From the NCBI RefSeq assembly GCF_001270495.1, contig NZ_LGUR01000207.1, forward strand, positions 62,001-126,000: DNA of 64,000 bases. Direction: 5' to 3'. Positions 32,222 to 41,522 of the stretch are shown here, one piece after another. Origin of the DNA: Streptomyces viridochromogenes. Lineage in GTDB: Bacteria; Actinomycetota; Actinomycetes; Streptomycetales; Streptomycetaceae. The notes under the pieces were generated by a model that was not told the origin of the DNA, searched no databases, and saw nothing but the letters and a program-made list of their open reading frames with translations. Numbering within the stretch: the stretch's first letter is position 1; the number at the start of each line of letters is the position of its first letter. A program made the position numbers and the translations under genes.

Positions 32222-33664
32222 TCAACCGGTCTCGGAGGCCGTCTCCTTGCCCGTCTGGACCGGTACGACGACAGGGTCCCCCTCCTGCGACGCCTCCGGG
32301 GTCTCTGACTTCTTGAGTTCCGCCTTCTCCTTCTCGAGCTCCGCCTCCGGCTCGTCGTCGTCCAGGTGGACCACGATCTCGCCGTCCAGGACCTTCCTCG
32401 CCCGCTCCCTGTCCAGGGCGCCCTCCCAGCGGGAGACCGCGAAGACGGCGACGCAGTTGCCGAGCAGGTTGGTGACGACGCGCATCGAGTCCATGATGCG
32501 GTCCACGCCGAGCAGCAGCGCGACGGCTCCGGCCGGAATCGCACCCAGCGAGGAGGCGGTCGCGGACAGGGCGAGGAACGCCGAGCCGGGGATGCCCGCC
32601 ATGCCCTTGCTGGTCAGCATCAGCACCAGGATGACGGTGATCTGCTGGCTGAGGCTGAGGTCCACGCCCACGGCCTGGGCGATGAACAGCGTGCCGATGG
32701 ACAGATAGAGCGAGGCGCCGTCGAGGTTGAAGGAGTAGCCCGTCGGCAGCACCAGGCCCACGGCGTCGTCGCGGGCGCCCGCCTTGCGCAGCTTCTGCAT
32801 CACCCGCGGCAGGACGGACTCGGTGGAGGCGGTGCCGAGCGCGAGCAGCATCTCCTCACGGATGTAGCGTAGGAACTTCCAGAGGCTGAGCCCCGTGACG
32901 ACCTTCAGGGCGATGGCCAGCAGCGCGATGAAGAGCGCCGCGGCCGCGTAGCACAGGATGATCAGCTTGCCGTATGTCTCGATGACACCGAGGCCGTAGT
33001 TGCCGATCAGGACGGCCATCGCACCGAACACTGCGATCGGGGCCAGCCGCATGACGAAGCCGACGATCGCGAAGATGATCTCCTGGGCCTGCTCGATGGC
33101 CGGCAGCACCTTCGGCACCTTGGTGTGACCGAGGTGCAGCAGCGCGGCACCCACCAGACAGGCCAGGATGAGCACCTGAAGCAGGGAGTTCTCGGCGAAG
33201 GCACCGATGAAAGAGGTCGGAATCGCTTCGAGGACGAACTGGGTCGTCGACGGCAGGTGCCCACCGCCCGTCTTCGCGTCGACCGCCGAGGTGTCGAGCG
33301 TGGACGGGTCGACGTGCATGCCCGACCCGGGCTGGACCAGGTTGGCGGCGAGCAGTCCGATGACCAGCGCGAGCGTGCTCGCGACCTCGAACCAGATCAG
33401 GGCCTTCAGCCCGATCCGACCGAACGCCTTCAGATCACCGGCCTTGGCGATCCCGACGACGACCACACAGAACACGAGCGGCGAGATGATCGTCTTGATG
33501 AGCCGGATGAAACCGTCGCCGAGCGGCTGCAGATCCGCGGCGAAACCGGGCCACAGCTTCCCGACGACGATGCCGAGCACGAGCGCGCAGGCGACCTGCG
33601 CGAAGAGAGAGGTACGCAGTGTGCGTGCGACGCGTCGCGGCAGGGACGATTCGGACGGCGGCAC
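32222..33664 (-). CDS. dicarboxylate/amino acid:cation symporter (DAACS family)
   Basis: 480 aa. The start is GTG 33664, 5 bases after AAGGAG; an open frame continues further upstream but is not coding-like. Family hallmarks: serine-rich loop ALGTASTESVLPRVMQKL, LPTGYSFNLDGASLYLS with the conserved NLDG, and TSKGMAGIPGSAFLALSA. About eight helices plus two re-entrant loops. Transports C4-dicarboxylates (DctA) or glutamate/aspartate (GltP); the sequence does not settle which. The C-terminal 50 residues are highly charged. Confidence 0.92.
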   Translation of the reverse strand: MPPSESSLPRRVARTLRTSLFAQVACALVLGIVVGKLWPGFAADLQPLGDGFIRLIKTIISPLVFCVVVVGIAKAGDLKAFGRIGLKALIWFEVASTLALVIGLLAANLVQPGSGMHVDPSTLDTSAVDAKTGGGHLPSTTQFVLEAIPTSFIGAFAENSLLQVLILACLVGAALLHLGHTKVPKVLPAIEQAQEIIFAIVGFVMRLAPIAVFGAMAVLIGNYGLGVIETYGKLIILCYAAAALFIALLAIALKVVTGLSLWKFLRYIREEMLLALGTASTESVLPRVMQKLRKAGARDDAVGLVLPTGYSFNLDGASLYLSIGTLFIAQAVGVDLSLSQQITVILVLMLTSKGMAGIPGSAFLALSATASSLGAIPAGAVALLLGVDRIMDSMRVVTNLLGNCVAVFAVSRWEGALDRERARKVLDGEIVVHLDDDEPEAELEKEKAELKKSETPEASQEGDPVVVPVQTGKETASETG

Positions 33665-33717
33665 GGGAACTCCTTGGGGACGGCGGCACACAGAAGCCGG
33701 GACGGGACTTCTGCCAT

Positions 33718-33735
33718 ACGGAAAGCGGATTCCGT
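33718..33735. promoter_or_regulatory. ACGGAA-N6-TTCCGT palindrome upstream of the symporter
   Basis: A 6-bp inverted repeat centred 62 bases upstream of the symporter start, in the 167-base gap to the PNGase A-like gene. Position suits an operator or the 5' leader; the regulator is unknown. Confidence 0.35.
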
Positions 33736-33831
33736 GCCGATCACTTTGAGGGTGATGTTGGTCCCGCACAAGACCCCTGTGTTGCATCCGTGTAAATCGC
33801 CCCCTGAGTGACGCATCGCACACAACTGGCT

Positions 33832-35451
33832 TCAGCAGCCGCTGCGATCCTCGGTGAGCACCCCTTGGACGCTGGTCAGGGCACGGTCGTAGCAGCCACC
33901 CGGGCTACCCGCGCCATACAGCCGGTAGCGCTCGCTGGTCGTGCCGACCGCGTGCCGCTGGTCGCGCGGCACGTTCAACGTCCATGAGGCGTCGCCCTCG
34001 ACGGTGTCGTCGAGCCACGACCACGCGATCCGCCGGCCGGCCTGGGTCGTCCCGACCGTGGCGCGGTCACCGAGGGTCAGCACGGTGCGCAACCGGTCAC
34101 CCGCGCCGATCGTGATGGAGCCGTCCATCGTGTACGTCCGCTGCGTACGGGTCGTGCGGGCCGGTCCACGTCCGTCGACGGTGACCGACTGGTCGTCGAC
34201 CCAAGTGGCGTCGAGGGTGTCCTGGTTCTCTCCGTCGGTCCAGCGGTGCGCGGAGGCGTTCGTGAGCGAGCGGCTGACGGTGGTCGCCACCCGGCCGTGC
34301 GAGGTGTCGACGTATCCGGCGACGGCCAGCCGGTGACTACCCTCGGTGTCCACCCGGTGCTCCGAACCGGGCGTGTACGTGGAGGAGTTGGCAAGGTCGC
34401 CGACCTGGTGCCTCGTGAGCTTCCCGGTGACGTGCTCGCTCTTCGCGTCCTGCCAGACGAGGACGTTCACGGGCGCGCTCCAGCCGCTCTGTCCCTCGGG
34501 TACACCGACGACGGAGACCTCGACGCGGTGCGGGCGGCCGTCGTTGAGGAGGCCGGCGAACGGCGTGAGGTCGTATTCGATCGGCTTGACGTCGAAGGCG
34601 CGCGGCCCCGGAGTGACGTACCAGAGGAAGGGGTTGGACCAGCCGCCCGTCCACACGTGCGGGAACGGCGCGGCGATTCCGGCGAGTCGGCCGTCGACCT
34701 TGATCTGCACCTCACGGTAGGGACCGCCGCCGGCCTTGCAGGAGTAGGGCGCCGGGTCCGGCGCCGACAGGTACCAGAACTCCTCGCAACCGCCACCGGA
34801 ACCGGTGGCGTACACCTCGGCGACGACGCGTTCGCTGTTGCGCGGGGTGGTGAGTGTGCCGTCCTGGAGGGTGAGGACGCGGTCGGGGGTCGCGGCCGGG
34901 TGGTCGGGAGTGGTGCCGGGGCGGCCGGCGTAGAACGTCAGCGTGACCTTGACGTCGATGATGCCGGTGTAGGTGTCGTCGACGACGTTCCCGATGAGCA
35001 TCTCGACGTCCTGGCCGCGACGGAGGGTGTCGCTGTACCGCGTGACGTCCTTCTCCACGGACCACTCGATGCCGTCCGGTGACGGCTCCGGCGTCGACGT
35101 ACGGAAGATCTCGACCCCGCCGACGTGCAGATAGCCGAGCCGGTCGTACTGGCGCCCCTTGACCTTGCCGTCCATCCGCAGCACTACCTTGCTCCAGCGG
35201 TCGCCGCAGCCGACGGGCGGAGTGTAAGTGCCCTTGTACGGGGTGAAGTCCCGGAACTGCGCCTCGGCGACGGTGACTTGGCAGGACTTGCCGGAGGGCT
35301 TGGGGATGGGCGGGGCCGCGGTGATGGGGTCGTGCCAGTCGGTACCGAACTCGGCGGGCACATCGGCCGATTGGGCGGGGGTCGCCCCGAGCAGCGAACT
35401 CGCCAGAAGGGTCGCTCCTGCGAGCATGGACATGACGATCCGTCTCTTCAT
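33832..35451 (-). CDS. secreted peptide N-glycanase A-like protein
   Basis: 539 aa with a Sec signal (VMSMLAGATLLASSLLGATPAQSA, cut after about residue 28). The mature protein matches the PNGase A family (PF12222): the jelly-roll segment VAEAQFRDFTPYKGTYTPP, the LHVGGVEIFRTSTPEPSPDG motif, and FWYLSAPD/CKAGGGPYREV around paired cysteines. Such enzymes remove N-glycans from glycoproteins; in a soil bacterium this would serve nutrient release from plant or fungal protein. About eight cysteines suggest disulfides. Monocistronic. Confidence 0.8.
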   Translation of the reverse strand: MKRRIVMSMLAGATLLASSLLGATPAQSADVPAEFGTDWHDPITAAPPIPKPSGKSCQVTVAEAQFRDFTPYKGTYTPPVGCGDRWSKVVLRMDGKVKGRQYDRLGYLHVGGVEIFRTSTPEPSPDGIEWSVEKDVTRYSDTLRRGQDVEMLIGNVVDDTYTGIIDVKVTLTFYAGRPGTTPDHPAATPDRVLTLQDGTLTTPRNSERVVAEVYATGSGGGCEEFWYLSAPDPAPYSCKAGGGPYREVQIKVDGRLAGIAAPFPHVWTGGWSNPFLWYVTPGPRAFDVKPIEYDLTPFAGLLNDGRPHRVEVSVVGVPEGQSGWSAPVNVLVWQDAKSEHVTGKLTRHQVGDLANSSTYTPGSEHRVDTEGSHRLAVAGYVDTSHGRVATTVSRSLTNASAHRWTDGENQDTLDATWVDDQSVTVDGRGPARTTRTQRTYTMDGSITIGAGDRLRTVLTLGDRATVGTTQAGRRIAWSWLDDTVEGDASWTLNVPRDQRHAVGTTSERYRLYGAGSPGGCYDRALTSVQGVLTEDRSGC

Positions 35452-35502
35452 GGCCCGTGTTCTACGGGGAGTCGGCCCTCCGCCGCAATGAGGCCTCCCG
35501 CG

Positions 35503-36345
35503 TCAGCGCGAGCGTTTCAGGTCGGCCCTGTCCCCCATCACCACCACGGGATGCCGATCCGGATCGAGCGTGCGCAGCAGGTACTCCATGGCCGATTCGG
35601 ACAGGCTGACGCACGCCGATGTGCCACTGCCGTGGTCCATGTGCAGCCAGATGCCACCACCCTTGCCCTCGCCCTCGGGACGGGTGGGGTCGTTGGGCGG
35701 GGTGCCCTTCACGCGGTTGTAGTCGATGGCGATGACGTAGTCGAAATCGTGCCAGTACGACTTGGCCCACCAGCGCGGCGCCGCGAAGGCGGCGGACCGT
35801 GTGTACGGCAGCTTCGCCCCGGGGTTCTTCAGTACGCCGCCCGCGTCGCTCAGCGTGAACACGCCGACGGGGCTGCGGTTGTCGCCCTCGCGGTGGTCGG
35901 TCGTTCAGCCCTTCTTGCCGTTGTGCGCGGGCCAACCGCGGACGCGGTCCCAGGCGGCACCCTGCTTGGCGTAGAGCACGACGGTGGATTTCGCCGAGTC
36001 CCTCCCGTCGCCGTAGACCGCCACGACCTGGCGGGAGTCGGCGGGGATGCGTCGCTGCCACCGGTCACCGACGCCCGGGATGCGCGTCGGATCCCGGGTG
36101 GCGGCCGGCCGCGTGGGCGCGCCCTTGCCTACGTCCGCCCCGCCGCCGCGCTCCGTGCCGCCGCCGCACGCGGTCAGAGTCGTCAAGGCCGTCAAGGCGG
36201 TCAGCGCCGTAAGGGTCCTCAGAGTCGTAAGGCGCCTCAGGGTCCTCAAAGCCGCCAGGGTCCTCAGGGTCGTGGGGAGGAGGGGTCCGGGGGCCGACCT
36301 CGCGGCCAGTCCACGCCGCCCTCCCCGTACTTCGCCGTTCCGCAT
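35503..36345 (-). pseudogene. L,D-transpeptidase-like lipoprotein interrupted by in-frame TGA
   Basis: 281 codons from ATG 36345, with a lipobox at LTAC. The frame is open on both sides of a single TGA at 35907-35905 (codon 147): GWPAHNGKKG, stop, then TTDHREGDNRSPVGVFTLSD. The family expects Trp (TGG) there. The catalytic part lies after the stop: IWLHMDHGSGTSACVSLSE with His and Cys nucleophile. So a point nonsense mutation, readthrough, a sequencing error, or two separate pieces (a GTG at 35862 could restart). The signal core is a run of TL/AL repeats. Confidence 0.7.
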
Positions 36346-36546
36346 CGGTCCATGGTGGCACCCGGCTCGCGGCGGCAGCCGGATCTGTGCGGCGGCGCGG
36401 AAAACCGTTTGCGTCCGGCCACGCTGCGACGCGAACCTGTCACGGTTTGCTGCCGCCGTGCACTGCCCGGTTTCCGCGCATCGGCACCCGACCCACACCC
36501 CGTTCCCCTCCCTGATCCCCCCACTGACACGAGCCACTGGGACGTC

Positions 36547-38391
36547 ATGCAGATTCAAGACCTTCCGTATCCCGATCCAGGTGTGCCGGACGCACGCTCG
36601 GGTCCCCGATTCCTGTGGTGGCTCTTCAGGAACCAGGTGGGCGGACAGCTCAAGTCCCTGGCCTGGGGGCTGCTGCACTTCCTGTCCGTCTCCGCGCTGC
36701 CGTTCTGCGTGGGCGTCGCCGTGCAGGCCGTCGTCGACCGGTCCGGCGCGCAACTCGCCCTCGCGGGCGGGCTCCTGGTCCTGTGCTGTGCCGGGAACGC
36801 GCTCGGCGACACCTTCCTGCACCGCACCGCCGTCACCAACTGGATCACGGCCGCCGCGCGCGTCCAGCAGGTGCTGGCCCGCAAGACCGCGCAGTTGGGG
36901 TCGGCACTGACCCGGCGGGTCGCGGCCGGTGAGGTCGTGGCCGTCTCCACGGGTGACGTCGAGAAGATCGGCTGGTTCGTCGAGGCCTGGTCACGCTTCA
37001 CGGCGGCGGCCGTCACCCTGGTGGTGGTCTGCGTCGGCCTGGTCGTCTACCAGCCGGCGCTCGGTGTGATCGTCGCCGTGGGGCTGCCCGTCCTGGCGGT
37101 CGCCGTGCTCCCACTTCTGCCCCGGGCGACCCGGCGGGCCGACTTCCAGCGCGAGAAGGCGGGCCGCGCCACCGAGCTGGCCTCCGACACCGTCGCCGGC
37201 CTGCGCGTCCTGCGTGGCATCGGCGGCGAGGAGCTCTTCCTCGACCGCTACCGCCGCGCCTCCCAGGAGGTACGCCATGCGGCCGTGCGCAGCGCCCGGA
37301 TGTGGTCGCTGATCACGGCGATCCAGGTGCTGCTGCCGGGGCTGCTGCTGATCGCGGTGGTCTGGTACGGCGTCCACCTGGCCGGCCAGGGCCGGGTCAC
37401 CGTCGGCGAACTGGTCACCGTCTACAGCTCGATCATGATCCTCACCTATCCGCTCCGGCACTTCGAAGAGATCGCGATGGCCTACTCCTTCTCCCGGCCC
37501 TCGGCCCGGCGGGCCGCGCGTGTGCTGTCGCTGGAACGGCCCACCGACACCGCCGGGTCACGCGACGGGGCCGAGGTGCCCTCCGGGGATCTGTACGACC
37601 CGGCGACCGGACTGCACGCCCCCGCCGGCCGGCTCACCGCCGTGGTGTGCGGAGACCCGGACGCGGCGGGGCGGCTGGCCGAACGGCTGGGCGGACATCC
37701 CTCGGAGGAGGGCGCCTCGGTGCTCCTGGGCGGCGTCCCGCTCGACGAGTTGCCGCTCGACTGCGCCCGCACGGCCGTCCTGGTGCAGGACAAGGACCCG
37801 GTACTGCTCTCCGGCACCCTGCGCGAACTGCTCGACGTGCCCAGGTCGGGCGATGTGGGCGCCGAGCAGGCCCTGGCGGCCGCGCAGTGCGAGGATGTCC
37901 TGGCCGCCCTGGTCCAGGGGTCACTCGCCGCCGAGGACCCGATGGACGCCCGTATCACCGAACGCGGCCGGTCCCTGTCCGGCGGCCAGCGCCAGCGCCT
38001 CGCGCTCGCCCGGTCGCTGATGACGGACCCGGAGGTGCTCGTCCTGGACGAGCCGACCTCGGCCGTCGACTCGCACACGGAGGCCCGGATCGCCGAGGGC
38101 GTACGGGATCTGCGGGAGGGGCGCACGACGGTGGTGTTCACCTCGTCGCCCCTGCTCCTGGACCGCGCCGACCGTGTCGTGCTCGTCCATGAGGGCGAGG
38201 TCGCGGCGGTCGGCACGCATCGCGAACTGGTGCACGGCGAACCGCGGTACCGCGCCGTGGTGACCCGGGAGACCGACGAGGAGGCCGCCCTCAACACCGC
38301 ATTGCACGAGAGCGATGCGGCGGCCGAAGGAGCCGCGTCCGCCCTCAACCGTGGGCTGAAGGAACTGCAAGAGATCGAGGAGTCAGCATGA
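36547..38391 (+). CDS. ABC exporter subunit 1, lacking Walker A
   Basis: 614 aa from ATG 36547. Membrane domain about 25-330. The ATPase domain is unusual: the Walker A position reads LTAVVCGDPDAAGRLAERLG, without GKS/T. The signature LSGGQRQRLALARSL and Walker B VLVLDEPTSAVD are intact, and the switch His region is FTSSPL (no His). It cannot bind ATP normally by itself but can complete a partner's site. Its stop overlaps the next gene (ATGA, 38388-38391), which encodes the complementary half. Confidence 0.88.
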   Translation: MQIQDLPYPDPGVPDARSGPRFLWWLFRNQVGGQLKSLAWGLLHFLSVSALPFCVGVAVQAVVDRSGAQLALAGGLLVLCCAGNALGDTFLHRTAVTNWITAAARVQQVLARKTAQLGSALTRRVAAGEVVAVSTGDVEKIGWFVEAWSRFTAAAVTLVVVCVGLVVYQPALGVIVAVGLPVLAVAVLPLLPRATRRADFQREKAGRATELASDTVAGLRVLRGIGGEELFLDRYRRASQEVRHAAVRSARMWSLITAIQVLLPGLLLIAVVWYGVHLAGQGRVTVGELVTVYSSIMILTYPLRHFEEIAMAYSFSRPSARRAARVLSLERPTDTAGSRDGAEVPSGDLYDPATGLHAPAGRLTAVVCGDPDAAGRLAERLGGHPSEEGASVLLGGVPLDELPLDCARTAVLVQDKDPVLLSGTLRELLDVPRSGDVGAEQALAAAQCEDVLAALVQGSLAAEDPMDARITERGRSLSGGQRQRLALARSLMTDPEVLVLDEPTSAVDSHTEARIAEGVRDLREGRTTVVFTSSPLLLDRADRVVLVHEGEVAAVGTHRELVHGEPRYRAVVTRETDEEAALNTALHESDAAAEGAASALNRGLKELQEIEESA

Positions 38392-40175
38392 TCGGCGTCG
38401 CGCCACCGGCGTACGACCCGGCGGCCCCGACGACGGCGAACACCCTGCCGGTCGGCGCCCCCGAGACCGTACGCGCCTACGTGGTCGAGTTGTTCCGTCG
38501 GCACCGCCGTGCCTTCCTGCTGCTCATCGCCGTCAACACGCTCGCCGTGGTGGCTTCGATGGCGGGACCCTGGCTGCTGGGCGGACTGGTGGAGCGGGTC
38601 TCGGACGGGGCCGGCGAGCGAGAACTCCATCTGGAACTCACCGTCGGGCTGTTCGTGGCCGCGCTGGTCGTCCAGGCCGTGTTCGTACGGCAGGTGCGGC
38701 TGCGCGGCGCGATGCTCGGCGAGCGCATGCTGGCCGATCTGCGCGAGGACTTCCTCATCCGGTCGGTCGGGCTGCCGCCCGGCGTTCTGGAGCGGGCCGG
38801 CACGGGCGACCTGCTGTCCCGGATCACGACGGACATCGACCGGCTGGCCAACGCGATGCGCGAGGCCGTGCCCCAGCTGGCGATCGGCGTGGTGTGGGCG
38901 GCCCTGCTGCTGGGCGGCCTCATCATCACGGCGCCGCCGCTCGCGGCCGCCGTGCTGCTCGCCGTGCCGCTGCTCGTGGCGGGCTGCCGCTGGTACTTCA
39001 AGCGGGCCCCGGCCGCCTACCGCTCGGAGGCCGCCGGATACGCCGCGGTGGCCGCCGCGCTCGCCGAGACCGTGGACGCGGGGCGCACCGTCGAGGCCCA
39101 CCGCCTCGGCGGGCGCCGGGTGGAGCTCTCGGAGCTGCGGATCAGGCAGTGGACGGCGTGGGAGCGCTACACGCTGTGGCTGCGGTCGGTGCTCTTCCCG
39201 GTCATCAACGTCACCCATGTGACCGTGCTCGCCTCCGTTCTGATGATCGGCGGGGTGTTCGTCCTGAAGGGCTGGATCGGGGTCGGTCAGCTGACGACGG
39301 GTGCGCTGATCGCGCAGATGCTGGTGGATCCCGTCGGGCTCATCCTGCGTTGGTACGACGAGCTCCAGGTGGCTCAGGTCTCGCTGGCCCGGCTGGTCGG
39401 GGTCCGGGACATCGAGCCCGACGCCGGGGACACCGAGCTGGCGCCCGACGGCCGCGACGTGCACGCCGACCGGGTGCACTTCGGCTACCTGGAGGGCGTC
39501 GACGTGCTGCGCAAGGTCTCCCTGGAGGTCGCCCCCGGCACCCGGCTGGCGCTGGTCGGCCCTTCGGGGGCGGGCAAGTCCACGCTGGGCCGCCTGCTCG
39601 CCGGCATCTACGCGCCCCGGGACGGCCGGATCACCCTCGGCGGCGCCGAACTGTCCCGGATGACCGCCGAACGGGTCCGCTCGCATGTTGCCCTGGTCAA
39701 CCAGGAGCACCACGTGTTCGTGGGCTCCTTGCGCGACAACCTGCTGCTGGCCCGCACCGATGCGACCGACGCCGAGCTGTGGGCGGCGCTGGGCGCGGTC
39801 GACGCGGACGGGTGGGCCCGTGCGCTCGACGACGGCCTGGACACCGAGGTCGGCTCGGGCGGGTTCGCCCTGACGCCGGCCCAGGCCCAGCAGATCGCCC
39901 TGGGCCGTCTGGTCCTGGCCGACCCGCACACCCTGGTCCTCGACGAGGCGACCTCGCTCCTCGACCCCCGCGCGGCCCGCCACCTGGAACGATCCCTGGC
40001 CCGTGTCCTCGACGGCCGCACCGTGGTCGCCATCGCCCACCGTCTCCACACCGCCCACGACGCGGATGTCATCGCCGTCGTCGAGAACGGCAGGATCAGC
40101 GAGCTGGGCAGCCATGACGACCTGGTCCGGGCGGGCGGCGCCTACGCGGCGCTGTGGCGGTCGTGGCATGGGTGA
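38388..40175 (+). CDS. ABC exporter subunit 2, degenerate signature
   Basis: 595 aa. Membrane domain about 45-340, ATPase domain about 355-590. Walker A GPSGAGKST is normal, Walker B TLVLDEATSLLDP is normal, switch His in IAHRLHTAH. The signature LSGGQ is replaced by LTPAQ (LTPAQAQQIALGRLV). Together with subunit 1 only one ATP site (Walker A of this subunit, signature of the other) is complete, as in heterodimeric exporters of the BmrCD/TM287-288 type but more extreme. Substrate unknown. Confidence 0.88.
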   Translation: MIGVAPPAYDPAAPTTANTLPVGAPETVRAYVVELFRRHRRAFLLLIAVNTLAVVASMAGPWLLGGLVERVSDGAGERELHLELTVGLFVAALVVQAVFVRQVRLRGAMLGERMLADLREDFLIRSVGLPPGVLERAGTGDLLSRITTDIDRLANAMREAVPQLAIGVVWAALLLGGLIITAPPLAAAVLLAVPLLVAGCRWYFKRAPAAYRSEAAGYAAVAAALAETVDAGRTVEAHRLGGRRVELSELRIRQWTAWERYTLWLRSVLFPVINVTHVTVLASVLMIGGVFVLKGWIGVGQLTTGALIAQMLVDPVGLILRWYDELQVAQVSLARLVGVRDIEPDAGDTELAPDGRDVHADRVHFGYLEGVDVLRKVSLEVAPGTRLALVGPSGAGKSTLGRLLAGIYAPRDGRITLGGAELSRMTAERVRSHVALVNQEHHVFVGSLRDNLLLARTDATDAELWAALGAVDADGWARALDDGLDTEVGSGGFALTPAQAQQIALGRLVLADPHTLVLDEATSLLDPRAARHLERSLARVLDGRTVVAIAHRLHTAHDADVIAVVENGRISELGSHDDLVRAGGAYAALWRSWHG

Positions 40176-40919
40176 GCGAAGCCGAAGGCGCGGTCGGCCA
40201 GGGGCGCCGGGCCCCGGCCGGGCGTGCCGAAGGCACCGTCGACCAAAGCCGGTGCCCCGCAAGCCGTAGCCGCAAGCGCGATGGGCTGAGGTACCTTGCC
40301 ACGACCCCCTGGAGCGGAAGGAAGATCGGCTGCGGGCCCCGCGAGCCGGGGACAGCCGGCGCCGACCGGGCTGTGGGCCCGCGGCCATGGCCGGGGCGTG
40401 GGGACGGGGCCGGGGACGGGGCCCGGCCACGCCGGACGCAGGGTCGTTTGAAGGCGGGAACACCGTAGCGGCCATGGCCGGGAACGCCGCCCGGCATGGC
40501 CAGGGCCCGGCTGTGGGTGAACGCGGCGGAGATGAGACCCGGCCAGGGTCGGAGATGGACCCAGCGGGGACCGGAGATGGACCCGGCCGAGGACGGAGAT
40601 GGACCCGGGCAGGGGCAGAGGTGGACCCGGTCGGCCTGGCCCGGCACGACGGACGGATCCGGCCCGCGCTCCGGGCCCGGGGATCCGGAGCACTCTCCGC
40701 CGCGCCGGGCCGCCCCGTGCCGCCCCGTGCTGTCGTGCCGAAGCGCACCCGTGCCGTTGCGCCGGGGCGAAAAGGGGTGGAAGGCTGGATAGCGGCACCG
40801 GTTCGGGGAGCACCCGCGAACCACGCGGTTCGCGCCGGGTGCGACCTGTGCCCCGCGCTACGGCGGCCCGGCGCCGACCGCGGTGAGTTCGGGCCTGTCC
40901 CCACCACCTGGAGGTACCC
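40176..40919. other. 744-base gap, GC-rich with short repeats, no convincing gene
   Basis: Open frames exist on both strands but are Arg/Gly/Pro-rich and lack family features. The stretch contains the 22-bp repeat array (40528 on). It may hold the exporter terminator and the promoter for the DUF5709 gene. I see no recognisable RNA. Confidence 0.6.
40528..40636. repeat. about five imperfect 22-bp tandem repeats
   Basis: Units beginning GGAGATGGACCC at 40551, 40573 and 40595, with divergent ones at 40528 (23 bases) and 40617 (AGAGGTGGACCC). The unit resembles an idealised ribosome site plus ATG (GGAGATGG) repeated, but the frames between are not coding-like. Confidence 0.75.
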
Positions 40920-41390
40920 GTGAACAGCGCCGACGGATGGGGTGACGACGTCTACCAGCCCGACGCATCCGATCAACGTGAGGACACAGGGCTGCTCGAC
41001 GCGGAGGACACCCTGGAGAACGACGGCGTCGACGACCCCCTGGACCGGGGCTGGTCCCCTCCGGACAGACCGCTTGCGGTGGAGCACAGCGGTGTCACGG
41101 CCGCCGAGCGACACCAGGGCGAGACCCTCGACCAGCGGCTCGCGGAGGAGCAGCCCGACCTGGTCGCCCCCGACGGCGACGGCCTCGGCGACGCCGATGG
41201 CACCGACGGGGAACTCCTCGACAACGAAGTCGGCGCTCTGCGCTCCGGCCGGCTCGTGGCACCCGACGAAGGCGCCCACGAGGACGAGGAGAGCGCCCTC
41301 GTCGCGAGGGACGTGGGCATCGACGGCGCGGCGGCGTCCGCCGAGGAGGCCGCCATGCACATCGTCGACGAGGACGCCCTGTCCGGCTGA
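40920..41390 (+). CDS. DUF5709 family protein
   Basis: 156 aa, very acidic and rich in Asp/Glu/Gly, probably largely disordered. GTG start with GGAGG at 40909-40913. Segments VYQPDASDQREDTGLLDAED, DPLDRGWSPPDRPLAV, LDQRLAEEQPDL and GLDGAAASAEEAAMH-like end (IDGAAASAEEAAMHIVDE) match DUF5709, a family of unknown role found across Streptomyces. Cytosolic; no catalytic motif visible. Confidence 0.85.
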   Translation: MNSADGWGDDVYQPDASDQREDTGLLDAEDTLENDGVDDPLDRGWSPPDRPLAVEHSGVTAAERHQGETLDQRLAEEQPDLVAPDGDGLGDADGTDGELLDNEVGALRSGRLVAPDEGAHEDEESALVARDVGIDGAAASAEEAAMHIVDEDALSG

Positions 41391-41522
41391 CGCCGGTGGT
41401 CCCGGCGGTTCCGGCGCAGCCGATCCCCGCAGCCCCTGCGCCGCAGTCCCCGCGCCCTCGGCCGCACGCCATCGGCCCTTGCCGGTGGCCTCCACCAAGG
41501 CCCCCGCACACGAGGAGCTCGC

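Noticed and set aside
35125..36546. Extension of ABC subunit 1 upstream to 35125
   Set aside because: The extra 474 codons overlap the PNGase A-like and transpeptidase genes on the other strand; the domain begins just after ATG 36547.
40528..40636. The 22-bp repeats considered as a CRISPR array
   Set aside because: There are no spacers between units, the units differ, and there are no cas genes.
41391..41522. Zur box before the L31B gene
   Set aside because: No AT-rich TGAAAATGATTTTCA-like palindrome is present in the gap.
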